In this document: piece after piece, positions 1 through 8,098 of the stretch | How positions within the stretch are numbered: the stretch's first letter is position 1 | Layout: each line of letters starts with the position of its first letter | Origin: Candidatus Aldehydirespirator catecholifindens | GTDB lineage: Bacteria > Actinomycetota > Acidimicrobiia > Acidimicrobiales > Aldehydirespiratoraceae | Assembly: GCA_028283245.1 (NCBI GenBank) | Contig: JAPYNU010000074.1 | Span: 1 to 64,000 of the forward strand | Direction of reading: 5' to 3' | DNA: 64,000 bases | Notes under the pieces: model-generated | What the model was told of the DNA's origin: nothing | Seen by the model: the letters and a program-made list of their open reading frames with translations, nothing else | Databases searched by the model: none | Translations under genes and position numbers: made by a program

Positions 1-452
1 GCTTGAGAGTTCTGCGGTGAGGGGTGGGAGTATGACCAACACCGCACCCCCCATCACAACCTCGCCTACCGCTTGAGAGTCCTACAGTGAGGGGTGCCTA
101 CTCAAGCAGGCTTGTGGCTGATCAAATGACAGTCAAGTGAATCAACACAGCGGTATTGGAGTGCAATAAAAACTGCGCTTGCCCCACCACCAGTTCACCC
201 ACCACACGACAATTACACAATGAAAGGCTTGAGAGTTCTGCGGTGAGGGGTGGGAGTATGACCAACACCGCACCCCCCATCACAACCTCGCCTACCGCTT
301 GAGAGTTCTGCAGTGGCGCGTTCCTAGTCAAGCAGCTTTGCGACTGATCAAATGGCAGCTAGGTGAATCAGCACAGCGGTATCGGGATGCAATCCGGGCA
401 GTTGCAGGCCGACATATGCCAGTTCATCGCCGTGTAGCTGCACACCCTCATC
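1..452. repeat. 226-bp-period tandem duplication at the alpha-galactosidase 3' end
   Basis: The first 80 bases recur without a mismatch at 227-306. The following segment (about 71-175) recurs at 297-400 with more differences: the 49 bases from the stop codon inward (near 119-167 and 345-393) match at about 41 positions. A core resembling GCTTGAGAGTTCTGC occurs four times, starting at 1, 71, 227 and 297. The second unit runs into the coding end of the GH36 gene, so the first unit carries a decayed copy of that gene end. The non-coding 80 bp is perfect while the coding-derived part has diverged, which suggests gene conversion or a separately propagated repeat. The array may extend beyond the window edge. 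Confidence 0.85.
122..209 (-). pseudogene. Remnant of the alpha-galactosidase C-terminus
   Basis: The minus-strand reading ends in NTAVLIHLTVI followed by a stop. The intact GH36 protein next door ends in DTAVLIHLAAI followed by a stop, exactly 226 bp away. Weaker similarity extends about 15 residues further in, then stops. There is no catalytic region. This is a duplicated, decayed 3' end of the neighbouring gene and not an independent small protein. Confidence 0.7.
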
Positions 453-2492
453 CCACCATGGTGGTGCTGTGAAAGTGGGGCCTGCTCGCTCGCCGGGTAA
501 AGGCACCCGCTCAATGTGGTAAAGGTGAACAGGATCAAGACCCGGCATCAACAGACGCGGCGGAGTCAAACTGGGTGTCGGTGCCACCACTGCGAAACTA
601 ACCAGAGCCTCCGAAAGATCAGACGCATAAACGCCGTGAGCCGAATAGGTATCTTCAGTGTCGAAGCGCACTGTGTCACCGCTGTGCAGCAAAGGCCGAA
701 AACGTTTGTGTGTTGCCACAACCTCGGCCAGATCATCAAGCTCGCTGTTGGACAGTTCGAGCAGATCGCACTCAATCCCGAAATGCCCGAACAGCGCGGT
801 AGCGGCCCGAAAAGCCAGATCATGGCGCCGTCCAGTGGTGTGGGATCTTTCCGGCCCGATGTGGGCACCCATAATCTCAGGCGGGATCAGCAAAGACGCG
901 CCGCGCTGGATCATTTGACGCTCCAATGGATCGGTGCAGTCGCTAGCCCAAACCCGCTGAGTGCGACGCAGTATCTCGTGATCAACCCGGGCACCGCCAG
1001 ATGAGCAGCTTTCTATCTCGACGCTCGGATGACGGCAGCGCAGCGTGTCCATCAACCGATAAACGGCAACCGTTTGAGCGTGAGTTCCAGCTTTGCTTGT
1101 AGCCCCGCCTGCGCCTATGTGGTCACGGTTCATATCCCATTTCAAAAAGGTGATGTCGTGATCGGTGAGCAGCCGATCGAGCCGGTCAAGGACATGATCG
1201 AACGCTTCAGGGCGAGCTAGGTCAAGCACCAACTGGTTGCGTGCCAGCACCGGCTCGTAACCGTCGTTGGCTAGCGCCCATTCGGGATGCTGGCGGTAAA
1301 GATCACTGTCGGGGTTGACCATCCCAGGCTCTACCCAAAGGCCGAATGACATCCCCAAACCGGTTACATGCGTTATCAGCGGGTCGAGGCCCTGCGGATG
1401 AGCTTCAGGCGACACTGTCCAGTCACCAAGACCTGAAGTGTCATCACGGCGTGACCCGAACCAGCCATCATCAAGCACGTAGCGCTCTGCCCCGATCTGG
1501 GCTGCCCTGTCGGCTAGTTCCAGCAGCCGGTCGAGTTTGTGATCGAAGTATGTGGCCTCCCAGGTGTTGAACATCACCGGCCTTGGGGTTCGCGGATGCT
1601 CGCGACGGGCTCGTAACCGGCGATGAAACTGCCGGGTTGCGGCGCTCAGACCATTTTCGCTGTATACCGCTGCCACCTCAGGGCTGCGATACGACTCTGC
1701 GGGCGCAAGTGTGATCTCACCGGGATGCAGCAGTTCGCCGAGTTGCAAGTAGCGCCGCCCGTCGGGGAGCCGCTCTGCCAGCATCGCATGATTGCCACTC
1801 CAAGCTAGGTGAGCACCCCAAACCTCGCCAGCGCTCTCAGCAAAGCCGGTAGCGCCCACAAAAATCAGCGGTGGGTATTCATGTGATGTGCGGCCTCGCC
1901 GGTTCTCGACAGTGACCGCACCCTCATGCCACCGGTTGCGGCGCATCTGAAACTCACGACCCCAACGCCCGCCCAAAGTCAGCAGTTCGCGTGCCCGAGC
2001 CACGAGCGGCAAAGTGACGCTGAGAGCAGAAAGTTGATAAGGCTCATCAGGGCTCAGGTTCGTCACCTCAACACGCACCGACAAAACATGACCAAGGCCG
2101 ATAGTGGTGGTCAAGGACAAACCGGCCACATCATCGAGCGCTTCCACGGTCAGAACGCCGCTTGATTCGCCGGTTGATGCACCGGTTAGCACGCCGGTTG
2201 ATTCGCCGCTTTCAAGATGATGACCTGCTGGACGGAACCGGGGTGCCCAGTCACGCCCGTCGTTTCTGGCACCCAACAATCCAGGACGCCCCGGGAAGCC
2301 GGAACCGTGCTCAGGCACAACCGAGATCGGTGCCACCGCTTCGGGCGCGGCATGCACCCGAGGACGCTCCAAAGAAGCCGCTAAAGCCGCCCCGTCAGGC
2401 TCACACAATGGGGCACCCCAATGCACTATCACCGGCGCACCGTGCGACAGATCAATGACCGCGTCGCTGTTGTGGCCCCGCAGATGTATCAA
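348..2492 (-). CDS. GH36 alpha-galactosidase
   Basis: Cytoplasmic retaining alpha-galactosidase that would release galactose from imported alpha-galactosides such as raffinose or melibiose. The 714-residue length is usual for full-length GH36. An N-terminal beta-sandwich (about 1-290) precedes a TIM barrel. The barrel has KWDMNRD with nucleophile Asp453, the family motif ESCSSGGARVD, and WASDCTDPLER with acid/base Asp518. The start is TTG, 7 nt after the stop of the upstream permease gene. No upstream ATG is available, and the N-terminus reads MIHLRGHNSD as in relatives. There is no signal peptide. It is the last gene of a binding protein-permease-permease-glycosidase operon. Its 3' end is duplicated downstream. 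Function is clear at family level; the exact oligosaccharide is inferred. Confidence 0.93.
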   Translation of the reverse strand: MIHLRGHNSDAVIDLSHGAPVIVHWGAPLCEPDGAALAASLERPRVHAAPEAVAPISVVPEHGSGFPGRPGLLGARNDGRDWAPRFRPAGHHLESGESTGVLTGASTGESSGVLTVEALDDVAGLSLTTTIGLGHVLSVRVEVTNLSPDEPYQLSALSVTLPLVARARELLTLGGRWGREFQMRRNRWHEGAVTVENRRGRTSHEYPPLIFVGATGFAESAGEVWGAHLAWSGNHAMLAERLPDGRRYLQLGELLHPGEITLAPAESYRSPEVAAVYSENGLSAATRQFHRRLRARREHPRTPRPVMFNTWEATYFDHKLDRLLELADRAAQIGAERYVLDDGWFGSRRDDTSGLGDWTVSPEAHPQGLDPLITHVTGLGMSFGLWVEPGMVNPDSDLYRQHPEWALANDGYEPVLARNQLVLDLARPEAFDHVLDRLDRLLTDHDITFLKWDMNRDHIGAGGATSKAGTHAQTVAVYRLMDTLRCRHPSVEIESCSSGGARVDHEILRRTQRVWASDCTDPLERQMIQRGASLLIPPEIMGAHIGPERSHTTGRRHDLAFRAATALFGHFGIECDLLELSNSELDDLAEVVATHKRFRPLLHSGDTVRFDTEDTYSAHGVYASDLSEALVSFAVVAPTPSLTPPRLLMPGLDPVHLYHIERVPLPGERAGPTFTAPPWWDEGVQLHGDELAYVGLQLPGLHPDTAVLIHLAAI

Positions 2493-2499
2493 CTACCTG

Positions 2500-3477
2500 T
2501 CAGCCTTTGCTGGCACCGAGGGTCAAGCCCGAGATGAACTGTTTCTGCAAGATTAGATATACCACCATCGTGGGCAGCGCGATCATTATTGACGCGGCTG
2601 CTATCAGGTTGAAGTCGCTGGCATATTGTCCGTTGAGCACCGCTATCGACGATGTGATCGGTCTTTCGCTACCTCGGTTAAGCAGCACTGCACCCCAGAA
2701 GAAATCGTTGTAGAGCCAAGTGAACTCGAGAGTTCCCAAAGCAGCTAAAGCAGGACGCGACAACGGCAAAATAATCGTAAAGAACCGACGCCACACACCA
2801 GCCCCGTCCACCGCAGCGGCTTCGTCGATTTCTTTGGGGATTGTCTTCATGTAGTTCGATAGCACGAACGTGCAAAAACCCACCTGGAACGCGACATGTA
2901 TGAGGATCACAGCGATCTTGGTTCCTAGCAAGCTGCCGGTGTCGGTGTCGGACAGCAAATCAGGCCACGGCGTGCGCTTGAAGAACTGGAACAACGGCTG
3001 AAATAGCACCTGCTGTGGCATTAAGTTACCTGCCGTGAACAGCACCAGAAACGCAATGTTGAAACGCCAGCTATAGCGAGTGCAGGCATAGGCCACAATC
3101 GCAGCGAGCAACAAAGTCAAAAGCAACGAAGGGACGACAATGAAAGCGGTGTTGCCGAATGTGCTGGCCATCTCGCCAACATTCCAGGCGTCACGATAGT
3201 TATCGAGGGTCAGAGTCTCCGGCCACGAGAAAGCTCCGTTGGGCTGAGTATCGGCCTCGTAGTAGCGAAACGAGTTGTAGAATGCGGTGCCTACCGGCAG
3301 CAACCAAGCCAATGCCATCACGATCAAAAAGGCGTGCAGGGCGATCCTCATGGGTGTCACACCAAAACGACGCGTGCTGCTGGGCTGCGGAGGCTGCGGG
3401 TGGGGAACTGACGCAGCCTCGGCCGGGCGTTTCATGGTGGCAGTGTCAACCACAGTGTCGCTCACAGTGTCGCTCAC
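2500..3477 (-). CDS. Sugar ABC transporter permease, MalG type
   Basis: Inner-membrane permease of a CUT1 carbohydrate importer. About six hydrophobic segments are visible, the first near residues 43-64. The cytoplasmic EAA loop (EIDEAAAVDGAGVWRRF, about 216-232) docks the ATPase. A longer reading with ATG at 3531 exists, but I prefer the GTG at 3475-3477. That GTG overlaps the TGA of the upstream permease as GTGA, the usual translational coupling, and the extra 18 residues look like read-through of the neighbour's frame. An ATG at 3438 is a further option. The protein continues straight into the GH36 gene. No ATPase is encoded in this operon, so the pair must borrow one. Confidence 0.9.
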   Translation of the reverse strand: MSDTVSDTVVDTATMKRPAEAASVPHPQPPQPSSTRRFGVTPMRIALHAFLIVMALAWLLPVGTAFYNSFRYYEADTQPNGAFSWPETLTLDNYRDAWNVGEMASTFGNTAFIVVPSLLLTLLLAAIVAYACTRYSWRFNIAFLVLFTAGNLMPQQVLFQPLFQFFKRTPWPDLLSDTDTGSLLGTKIAVILIHVAFQVGFCTFVLSNYMKTIPKEIDEAAAVDGAGVWRRFFTIILPLSRPALAALGTLEFTWLYNDFFWGAVLLNRGSERPITSSIAVLNGQYASDFNLIAAASIMIALPTMVVYLILQKQFISGLTLGASKG

Positions 3478-4451
3478 GGTGCCGTCTCGCGGTAATGGTT
3501 GATCACATACCAGATGATGAAACCGAGGCACAGCAACAGCATGATTACGCCGTAGGCCGATCCGAAGCCGACTCGGCCACCACCTTCGCCGAGCAGGCTC
3601 TTGGTGACCAGGGTGCCCATCACATCAGTGCCGCGGGGTTCGTTAAGCGCCGCGATGATGTCATAAGCCCGCAGAGCTTCAATAGCAGTGATCACCACCA
3701 CGATCACGGTGATCGGCTTCAAAGACGGGAAGACCACTTTGCGAAAGGCTTGCCATTCGTTGCAGCCGTCAATAGCAGCCGCTTCGCGCAGAGCCGGATC
3801 AACCGCTTTGAGACCAGCCAGATACATCACCATGATGTAGCCGATGTGACGCCAAGCCATAGCCACCAAAAGCGCAGCGAAGTTCTTGGACAAACCGAGC
3901 GCCGGGTCAAGGAAAGGCAAATTGAAGGAGAAGATTTTGGTGCCGTCACCGACGAAGTCGATGGGCTCACCCGGCCACAAAGTATTAAGCAATCCCCGGT
4001 CACGCGAGAACATGGTTGACTTCCAAATGAACCCAACAACAGCAAGCGAAAGCACCACCGGGAAGTAGTAGACGCTCTGATAGAAGCGAGCACCCCGAAT
4101 GTTCTTGTCGAGCAGATAGGCGAACAACATACCGACAGCCGAGCAGATCCCCAGCCAGAAAATCAGCACAAAATTGTTGAACAGTGCTGCGAACAGGTCA
4201 CCTTCAAAGACAGTGAAGATGAACCAGTAGTTGCGCCAACCCACCGCACGAATATCGGTGAGCGGTGCCAGGTTGTCCCATTCGGCGAATGACAAGACAA
4301 CGGTCAGCAGCGCCGGTATCCACACCAGCGCGATGTGCAGCGCGGCTGGCACACCGACCATCACCCACAACCAGACGCGGTCTGGTCGTGAAAGTGCAGT
4401 CGCGCGGCGACGGCGGCGAGACAATGTGGAGGCCGCCGCCGTCGCTCGCAC
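3474..4451 (-). CDS. Sugar ABC transporter permease, MalF type
   Basis: Partner permease of the MalG-type protein encoded just downstream. It has 325 residues, an Arg-rich N-terminus (RRRRR at 12-16) before the first membrane span, and six or so hydrophobic segments. Its EAA loop (DPALREAAAIDGCNEW, about 218-233) is the ATPase contact. The start is GTG at 4451, with a weak AGG upstream, and the stop codon overlaps the next start by 4 bp. The gene lies 45 bp downstream of the binding-protein gene. Family assignment is secure. Substrate (alpha-galactoside) is inferred from the adjacent GH36 gene. Confidence 0.92.
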   Translation of the reverse strand: MRATAAASTLSRRRRRATALSRPDRVWLWVMVGVPAALHIALVWIPALLTVVLSFAEWDNLAPLTDIRAVGWRNYWFIFTVFEGDLFAALFNNFVLIFWLGICSAVGMLFAYLLDKNIRGARFYQSVYYFPVVLSLAVVGFIWKSTMFSRDRGLLNTLWPGEPIDFVGDGTKIFSFNLPFLDPALGLSKNFAALLVAMAWRHIGYIMVMYLAGLKAVDPALREAAAIDGCNEWQAFRKVVFPSLKPITVIVVVITAIEALRAYDIIAALNEPRGTDVMGTLVTKSLLGEGGGRVGFGSAYGVIMLLLCLGFIIWYVINHYRETAP

Positions 4452-4496
4452 GATTAGAACCTGCCTATGAGCTTGAGCAGATTCACCTGTGAACGC

Positions 4497-5858
4497 TTAC
4501 TCGAAGGTGTAGGTCTGCTTCTTGGCCTCAATATCGGCAAGGATCGTGCCGATATTGCCTGGAGTTGCCAAGAAGTCAGCGATCCCCACGCCAGCCACAT
4601 TGGATGCGAAGTCGGGATCGGTATCACGATCAAGGAACTGCGAAATGAACCGCGCCGAGCTGACCGCCTCAGCCGATTTCTTCTGAAGAGCGTTGTAGCC
4701 GCTGGTGTCGGCGTTGCTGTTAGCTGCCACCACAGACGGGTCTATCGATATGTAGGCATCAATGGCATCAACAGAGCCGAGACCGGTGAGCAGAGCTTTA
4801 GCGGCTGGCTCGTTAGCGGGATCGGCGGCCATCATAAAACCGTCAATCGGTGCTTCGATGGCGTCTTGGCCGTGCGCCGGATCAACTTCTGGGAACAAGA
4901 AGAAGTCAATGTCGTCGATGATGTCAGCTTGGGTTTCGCCGTCGAAGTTCGAGGTGATGAACGTGCCAAGCAGGTACATGCCCGCCGACTTGTCACCAAG
5001 CGCGTTGGCGGCATCTTGCCAGGTTCGTCCGTTGGCATCGGGCTGATAATAGGGAAGGATCTCGTTCCAGGTGTTGAAAACATTAAGCACTCGAGGGTCT
5101 TCCCAGTTCTCGCGTCCGCCCATCAGACTGACATGGAAGTCATAGCCGTTGATGCGCATGTTGAGCATGTCGAACATGCCCATCTGTGGCCAGCGTCCGT
5201 CGTTGGCGGCGCACAACGGGGTGATGCCATCGGCGGTCATCGTGTCGCACAGTGCCTTGAAGTCATCCCAGGTGGTGGGGATGTCATAGCCGTTGTCATC
5301 AAACAAGCTCTTGCGGTAGTGGACAGCCCACGGGTAGAAGTAGAGCGGCACGAAGTATTGGTTGCCGTCAAGTCCCGAGGCGGCGCTACGGAAGCCAGCG
5401 GACATGCCAGGGAGGTTGTCCCACACGTCGGAGATGTCACCCACCACGCCTTTGCTGGCGAAAGCTCTCATGCGGTAACCAGCGAACCAGGCCACCACAT
5501 CGTCAGGCTGCTGGATGTAGGTGTTGAAGTTCTCCTGATAGGTGTTGTGATCGATGGTGTTGATGCGCGTGTCCACGCCGGTGGCGGCCACAGCCGCGGC
5601 CAGCGCGTCCCTGGGCTTCTCATCGGAGTAGTTCGACCCGAGAGTCGTGGTGCCGACACCGGTGGCAGCAGCCGCTGTGGTAGTAGTTACCGGAGCCGCA
5701 GTGGTAGTAGTCACTGGAGCGGCTTCGTCATCGTCGTCGCCACAGGCTGCTAGCAATGCGGCACCACCGACTGCGGCTGCGCCGCTGCCGATCACAAAGT
5801 TTCTGCGACTCAGATTTGAGTCTCGAAGGCTTTGAAGCCGACTGGGTTTGTTGGTCAT
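4497..5858 (-). CDS. Tat-exported sugar-binding lipoprotein (ABC importer)
   Basis: Extracellular solute-binding protein of the importer, 453 residues. A twin-arginine motif (SRRNF, Arg18-Arg19) is followed by a hydrophobic stretch and the lipobox LLAAC with Cys39 as the lipidated residue, so it is probably folded and exported by Tat and then anchored. A Thr/Ala-rich linker (about 46-70) joins the anchor to the sugar-binding domain. The start is well supported: AGGAGGG sits 4-5 nt before the ATG. It is the first gene of the minus-strand operon binding protein-MalF-MalG-GH36. Galactoside specificity is inferred from context. Confidence 0.92.
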   Translation of the reverse strand: MTNKPSRLQSLRDSNLSRRNFVIGSGAAAVGGAALLAACGDDDDEAAPVTTTTAAPVTTTTAAAATGVGTTTLGSNYSDEKPRDALAAAVAATGVDTRINTIDHNTYQENFNTYIQQPDDVVAWFAGYRMRAFASKGVVGDISDVWDNLPGMSAGFRSAASGLDGNQYFVPLYFYPWAVHYRKSLFDDNGYDIPTTWDDFKALCDTMTADGITPLCAANDGRWPQMGMFDMLNMRINGYDFHVSLMGGRENWEDPRVLNVFNTWNEILPYYQPDANGRTWQDAANALGDKSAGMYLLGTFITSNFDGETQADIIDDIDFFLFPEVDPAHGQDAIEAPIDGFMMAADPANEPAAKALLTGLGSVDAIDAYISIDPSVVAANSNADTSGYNALQKKSAEAVSSARFISQFLDRDTDPDFASNVAGVGIADFLATPGNIGTILADIEAKKQTYTFE

Positions 5859-5912
5859 GGTTCCCTCCTGGGATCAGGTTTTCTGATTTGATTGGCTGAC
5901 AATGTTGATGAT

Positions 5913-5968
5913 GGATTTAGCTGGTCGGATTTAGTTAGTCAGATTTAGTGATTCGGATTTAGCTGGTC
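5913..5968. repeat. Four 14-bp tandem repeats across a stop codon
   Basis: Units at 5913-5926, 5927-5940, 5941-5954 and 5955-5968. The outer two are identical (GGATTTAGCTGGTC) and the inner two vary. The last unit contains the final codons and TAA stop of the dehydratase gene (stop 5959-5961, minus strand), so every unit carries a TAA on that strand. It looks like serial slippage duplication of a gene end. Confidence 0.9.
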
Positions 5969-7110
5969 TGGCCGCGCTTTTCCCAGCCCTCAGCAAAAAG
6001 CTCTAAAGCGTGAGGTTGCTCACTGGCATGGCTTTCAACGCGTTCCCAGTCGATCTCAATGCCCAGGCCTGGGCCTTCTGGCACTTCAACATGGCCGTCG
6101 ACCACGTTGATGGCTGGATGCACTAGATCGCGTGTCCAGCTCTCGTTGAACACGTCAAAAGATTCTTGAAGATAGAAGTTCGGCACGCACGCTCCGAGCT
6201 GGGCGCTCACCGCTGAACAGATCGGGCCTTGAGCGTTGTGGGGTGCCACCACAGCGTGAGCCGCTTCGGCCATGGCCGCCACTTGACGGGTGCGCCACAC
6301 GCCTCCCAGATGCACAGGTTCGGGCTGCACTATGCCTACAGCGCCGCCTGCTAGCAGCTCGGCGAACTGCTGCAAGCTTGAGAATCCCTCCCCTGTCGCT
6401 ACAGGCACCGGTGAGCGCTGAGCGAAGCTGTTCATGGCAGCAATATTGTGATGCGACAAAGGCTCTTCGAGCCAGGCCGGACGCAACGGTGCCAGCCTTT
6501 CGGCGATGCGTAAAGCTGCTGCCACACCGAAACGGGCGTGCGCTTCGATCAGCAGATCGGGACCTTCGCCCACTTCTTCACGCACTGCTTGCACTAGAGA
6601 TATCGAATGGTCTTCTTCGAAGCCGCTCTCAGACATCCATGCAGCACCAAAAGGATCGAACTTCAGCGCTGTGAAACCCAAGTCCACCACTTTGCGTGCT
6701 GCGGCAGCGAAGGCTTCGGGGGTGCGTTCGACTGTGTACCAGCCGTTGGCGTAGGCCCGCACCCGGTCACGCAAACGGCCTCCCAGCAGCTTGTGAACAG
6801 GCTTATCAAGCGCTTTGCCCATGATGTCCCAGCAGGCCATTTCGATGGCCGCAACCGCTGCTCCGTGGACTTGTCCGCCGTCGGTGTAGACATCTCGCTG
6901 CGTGGCCAGCAGCAGCGCCTCAATATCGAAAGGGTCATGGCCAGCCACACGGTCTTGGAGGTCTCTGACCGCGGTTTCAACTGTGCGAGCGAACACGTTG
7001 ACAGTGCCTTCGCCCACGCCATGTATGCCCTCATCTGTGTCGACACGCACCCAGAGCCAGTCCTTCCAGGTGTTGCCGATGAGATGCGGGGTGATGGCTG
7101 TGATCTTCAT
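5959..7110 (-). CDS. Enolase-superfamily sugar-acid dehydratase, galactonate dehydratase type
   Basis: Predicted to dehydrate D-galactonate (or a close aldonate) to 2-keto-3-deoxy-galactonate in the cytoplasm. The 383-residue protein has the capping domain (about 1-125) and a barrel. Candidate metal ligands are Glu189, Glu215 and Glu241, and candidate catalytic bases are His191 (EAHARF) and His291 (APHN). The spacing of these five residues matches my recollection of Escherichia coli DgoD. The first ligand is Glu where DgoD has Asp. Neighbours fit: alpha-galactosidase and importer on one side, a divergent FCD regulator and a KDG-type kinase on the other. Other aldonates remain possible. The galactose dehydrogenase, lactonase and aldolase of the route are not in the window. 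Confidence 0.85.
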   Translation of the reverse strand: MKITAITPHLIGNTWKDWLWVRVDTDEGIHGVGEGTVNVFARTVETAVRDLQDRVAGHDPFDIEALLLATQRDVYTDGGQVHGAAVAAIEMACWDIMGKALDKPVHKLLGGRLRDRVRAYANGWYTVERTPEAFAAAARKVVDLGFTALKFDPFGAAWMSESGFEEDHSISLVQAVREEVGEGPDLLIEAHARFGVAAALRIAERLAPLRPAWLEEPLSHHNIAAMNSFAQRSPVPVATGEGFSSLQQFAELLAGGAVGIVQPEPVHLGGVWRTRQVAAMAEAAHAVVAPHNAQGPICSAVSAQLGACVPNFYLQESFDVFNESWTRDLVHPAINVVDGHVEVPEGPGLGIEIDWERVESHASEQPHALELFAEGWEKRGQTS

Positions 7111-7147
7111 ATCAACCAGAAACCTCTAAGGCTGAGAATGGGGCTGC

Positions 7148-7170
7148 TATTAGTAATATCATACTATTAG
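7148..7170. promoter_or_regulatory. Candidate operator in the divergent dehydratase/GntR promoter region
   Basis: Within the 230-bp divergent gap, an AT-rich patch holds TAGTA and TACTA arms (7151-7155 and 7162-7166) separated by 6 bp. It overlaps a direct repeat of CTATTAG. The palindrome is 40-60 bp from the dehydratase start, where an autoregulating FCD repressor would be expected to bind. Assignment to this regulator is inference. Confidence 0.4.
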
Positions 7171-7180
7171 TGAACGCGCA

Positions 7181-7224
7181 AGTTGGTGTTTTGCTCGGTA
7201 GCAGTTGGTGCTTTGCTCGGTAGC
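7181..7224. repeat. 22-bp tandem duplication in the GntR gene leader
   Basis: Two adjacent 22-bp copies (7181-7202 and 7203-7224) differing at one position lie upstream of the GntR gene. They may duplicate a promoter or operator segment, or simply be slippage as seen at many gene edges in this window. Confidence 0.8.
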
Positions 7225-7340
7225 CTCAATATTTGAAGAAAGCTGCAGTTGACGAAAGCTGCAAGCCAAAGCAAGCGTCGCCCAACGCAGACACCCCCAG
7301 GCAAACAGCCTGTACCAACGCCTCGGAGGAAAAGTCAAGA

Positions 7341-8084
7341 ATGGATTTTGATGCTCGGACGGGTACTGGACTGCGTCAACGCACCGTCGAGAGCATCGGC
7401 TACCGGATCATCGACAGCACCTACCCGCCAGGGCACCGCTTCGCCAAGCAAGAAGACCTTTCAGCGGAACTCGGGGTATCGCGCACGGTAGTGCGCGAAG
7501 CGCTCGGTCTGCTGCGCGACAAGGGCCTCATTGAGTCACGCCCCAAGGTCGGCACTGTTGTGGCGGAATTCCGGTCGTGGAACCTGCTTGACCCTGATGT
7601 TCTGCGCTGGAGCATCGCCTCAAGTTCGGCACCCACGACGCTGAGCCATGTGGCCGAAGTGCGCCTAGTGATTGAGCCTGAAGCAGCTCGGCTAGCGGCA
7701 CGGCGTCGCAGCGACGCAGCCGCTGTTGAACTCAGCCAGCGTTTCGATGCGCTCGCCACAAACGTCAACAACTTCAACCTCTACATCCAGGCCGACTTGG
7801 CTTTCCATGACGCTATTTTTCAAGCTGCGGCCAACCCTGTTCTGGCGCAGATGGCTGAAACTATCCGAGTGGCTCTTGAGGGCAGTCGACGCTTGACTGT
7901 TCAAGTGCCGGGCGGGCCTGCCACCACAATTGATCACCATGGACAGGTGTGTCGTGCCATCTGCCATCAAGACGGCACTACTGCCGCTGCGGCCATGACC
8001 GAGTTGATCGAGATCACCGCCGGTCAACTACTGCGAATGCTGGAATCTCCAGCAGTGCCGCAGCCTGAGCACCCCGCAGCCTGA
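7341..8084 (+). CDS. GntR-family regulator with FCD ligand domain
   Basis: Transcription factor, 247 residues, with an N-terminal winged helix (about 12-75, recognition region ELGVSRTVVREALGLL) and an FCD effector domain. I chose the ATG at 7341 because GGAGG lies at 7325-7329. A longer reading from 7233 adds 36 low-complexity residues without a better site. The FCD metal site shows Asp152 and His156 (DLAFH) and His199/His200, but the usual third His near residue 222 appears to be replaced (MTELIE). It sits divergent to the dehydratase and upstream of the kinase, so control of galactonate use is likely (DgoR-like role), by inference. Confidence 0.88.
   Translation: MDFDARTGTGLRQRTVESIGYRIIDSTYPPGHRFAKQEDLSAELGVSRTVVREALGLLRDKGLIESRPKVGTVVAEFRSWNLLDPDVLRWSIASSSAPTTLSHVAEVRLVIEPEAARLAARRRSDAAAVELSQRFDALATNVNNFNLYIQADLAFHDAIFQAAANPVLAQMAETIRVALEGSRRLTVQVPGGPATTIDHHGQVCRAICHQDGTTAAAAMTELIEITAGQLLRMLESPAVPQPEHPAA
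8058..8084. repeat. 11-bp direct repeat ending at a stop codon
   Basis: CCGCAGCCTGA occurs at 8058-8068 and 8074-8084. The second copy contains the TGA stop (8082-8084) of the GntR gene; the first is read in another frame. It is one of several stop-codon-associated duplications in the window. Confidence 0.7.
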
Positions 8085-8098
8085 TTCGGAAAGCCCGT

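Noticed and set aside
3159-4019. 286-codon plus-strand frame opposite the permease genes
   Set aside because: Low-complexity Arg/His/Gln translation overlapping two permeases; a shadow of high-GC codon bias.
4467-5753. 428-codon open frame on the plus strand opposite the sugar-binding protein gene
   Set aside because: It is antisense to a well-supported Tat lipoprotein gene with a strong ribosome site. Its translation is Val/His/Gly-rich without family features.
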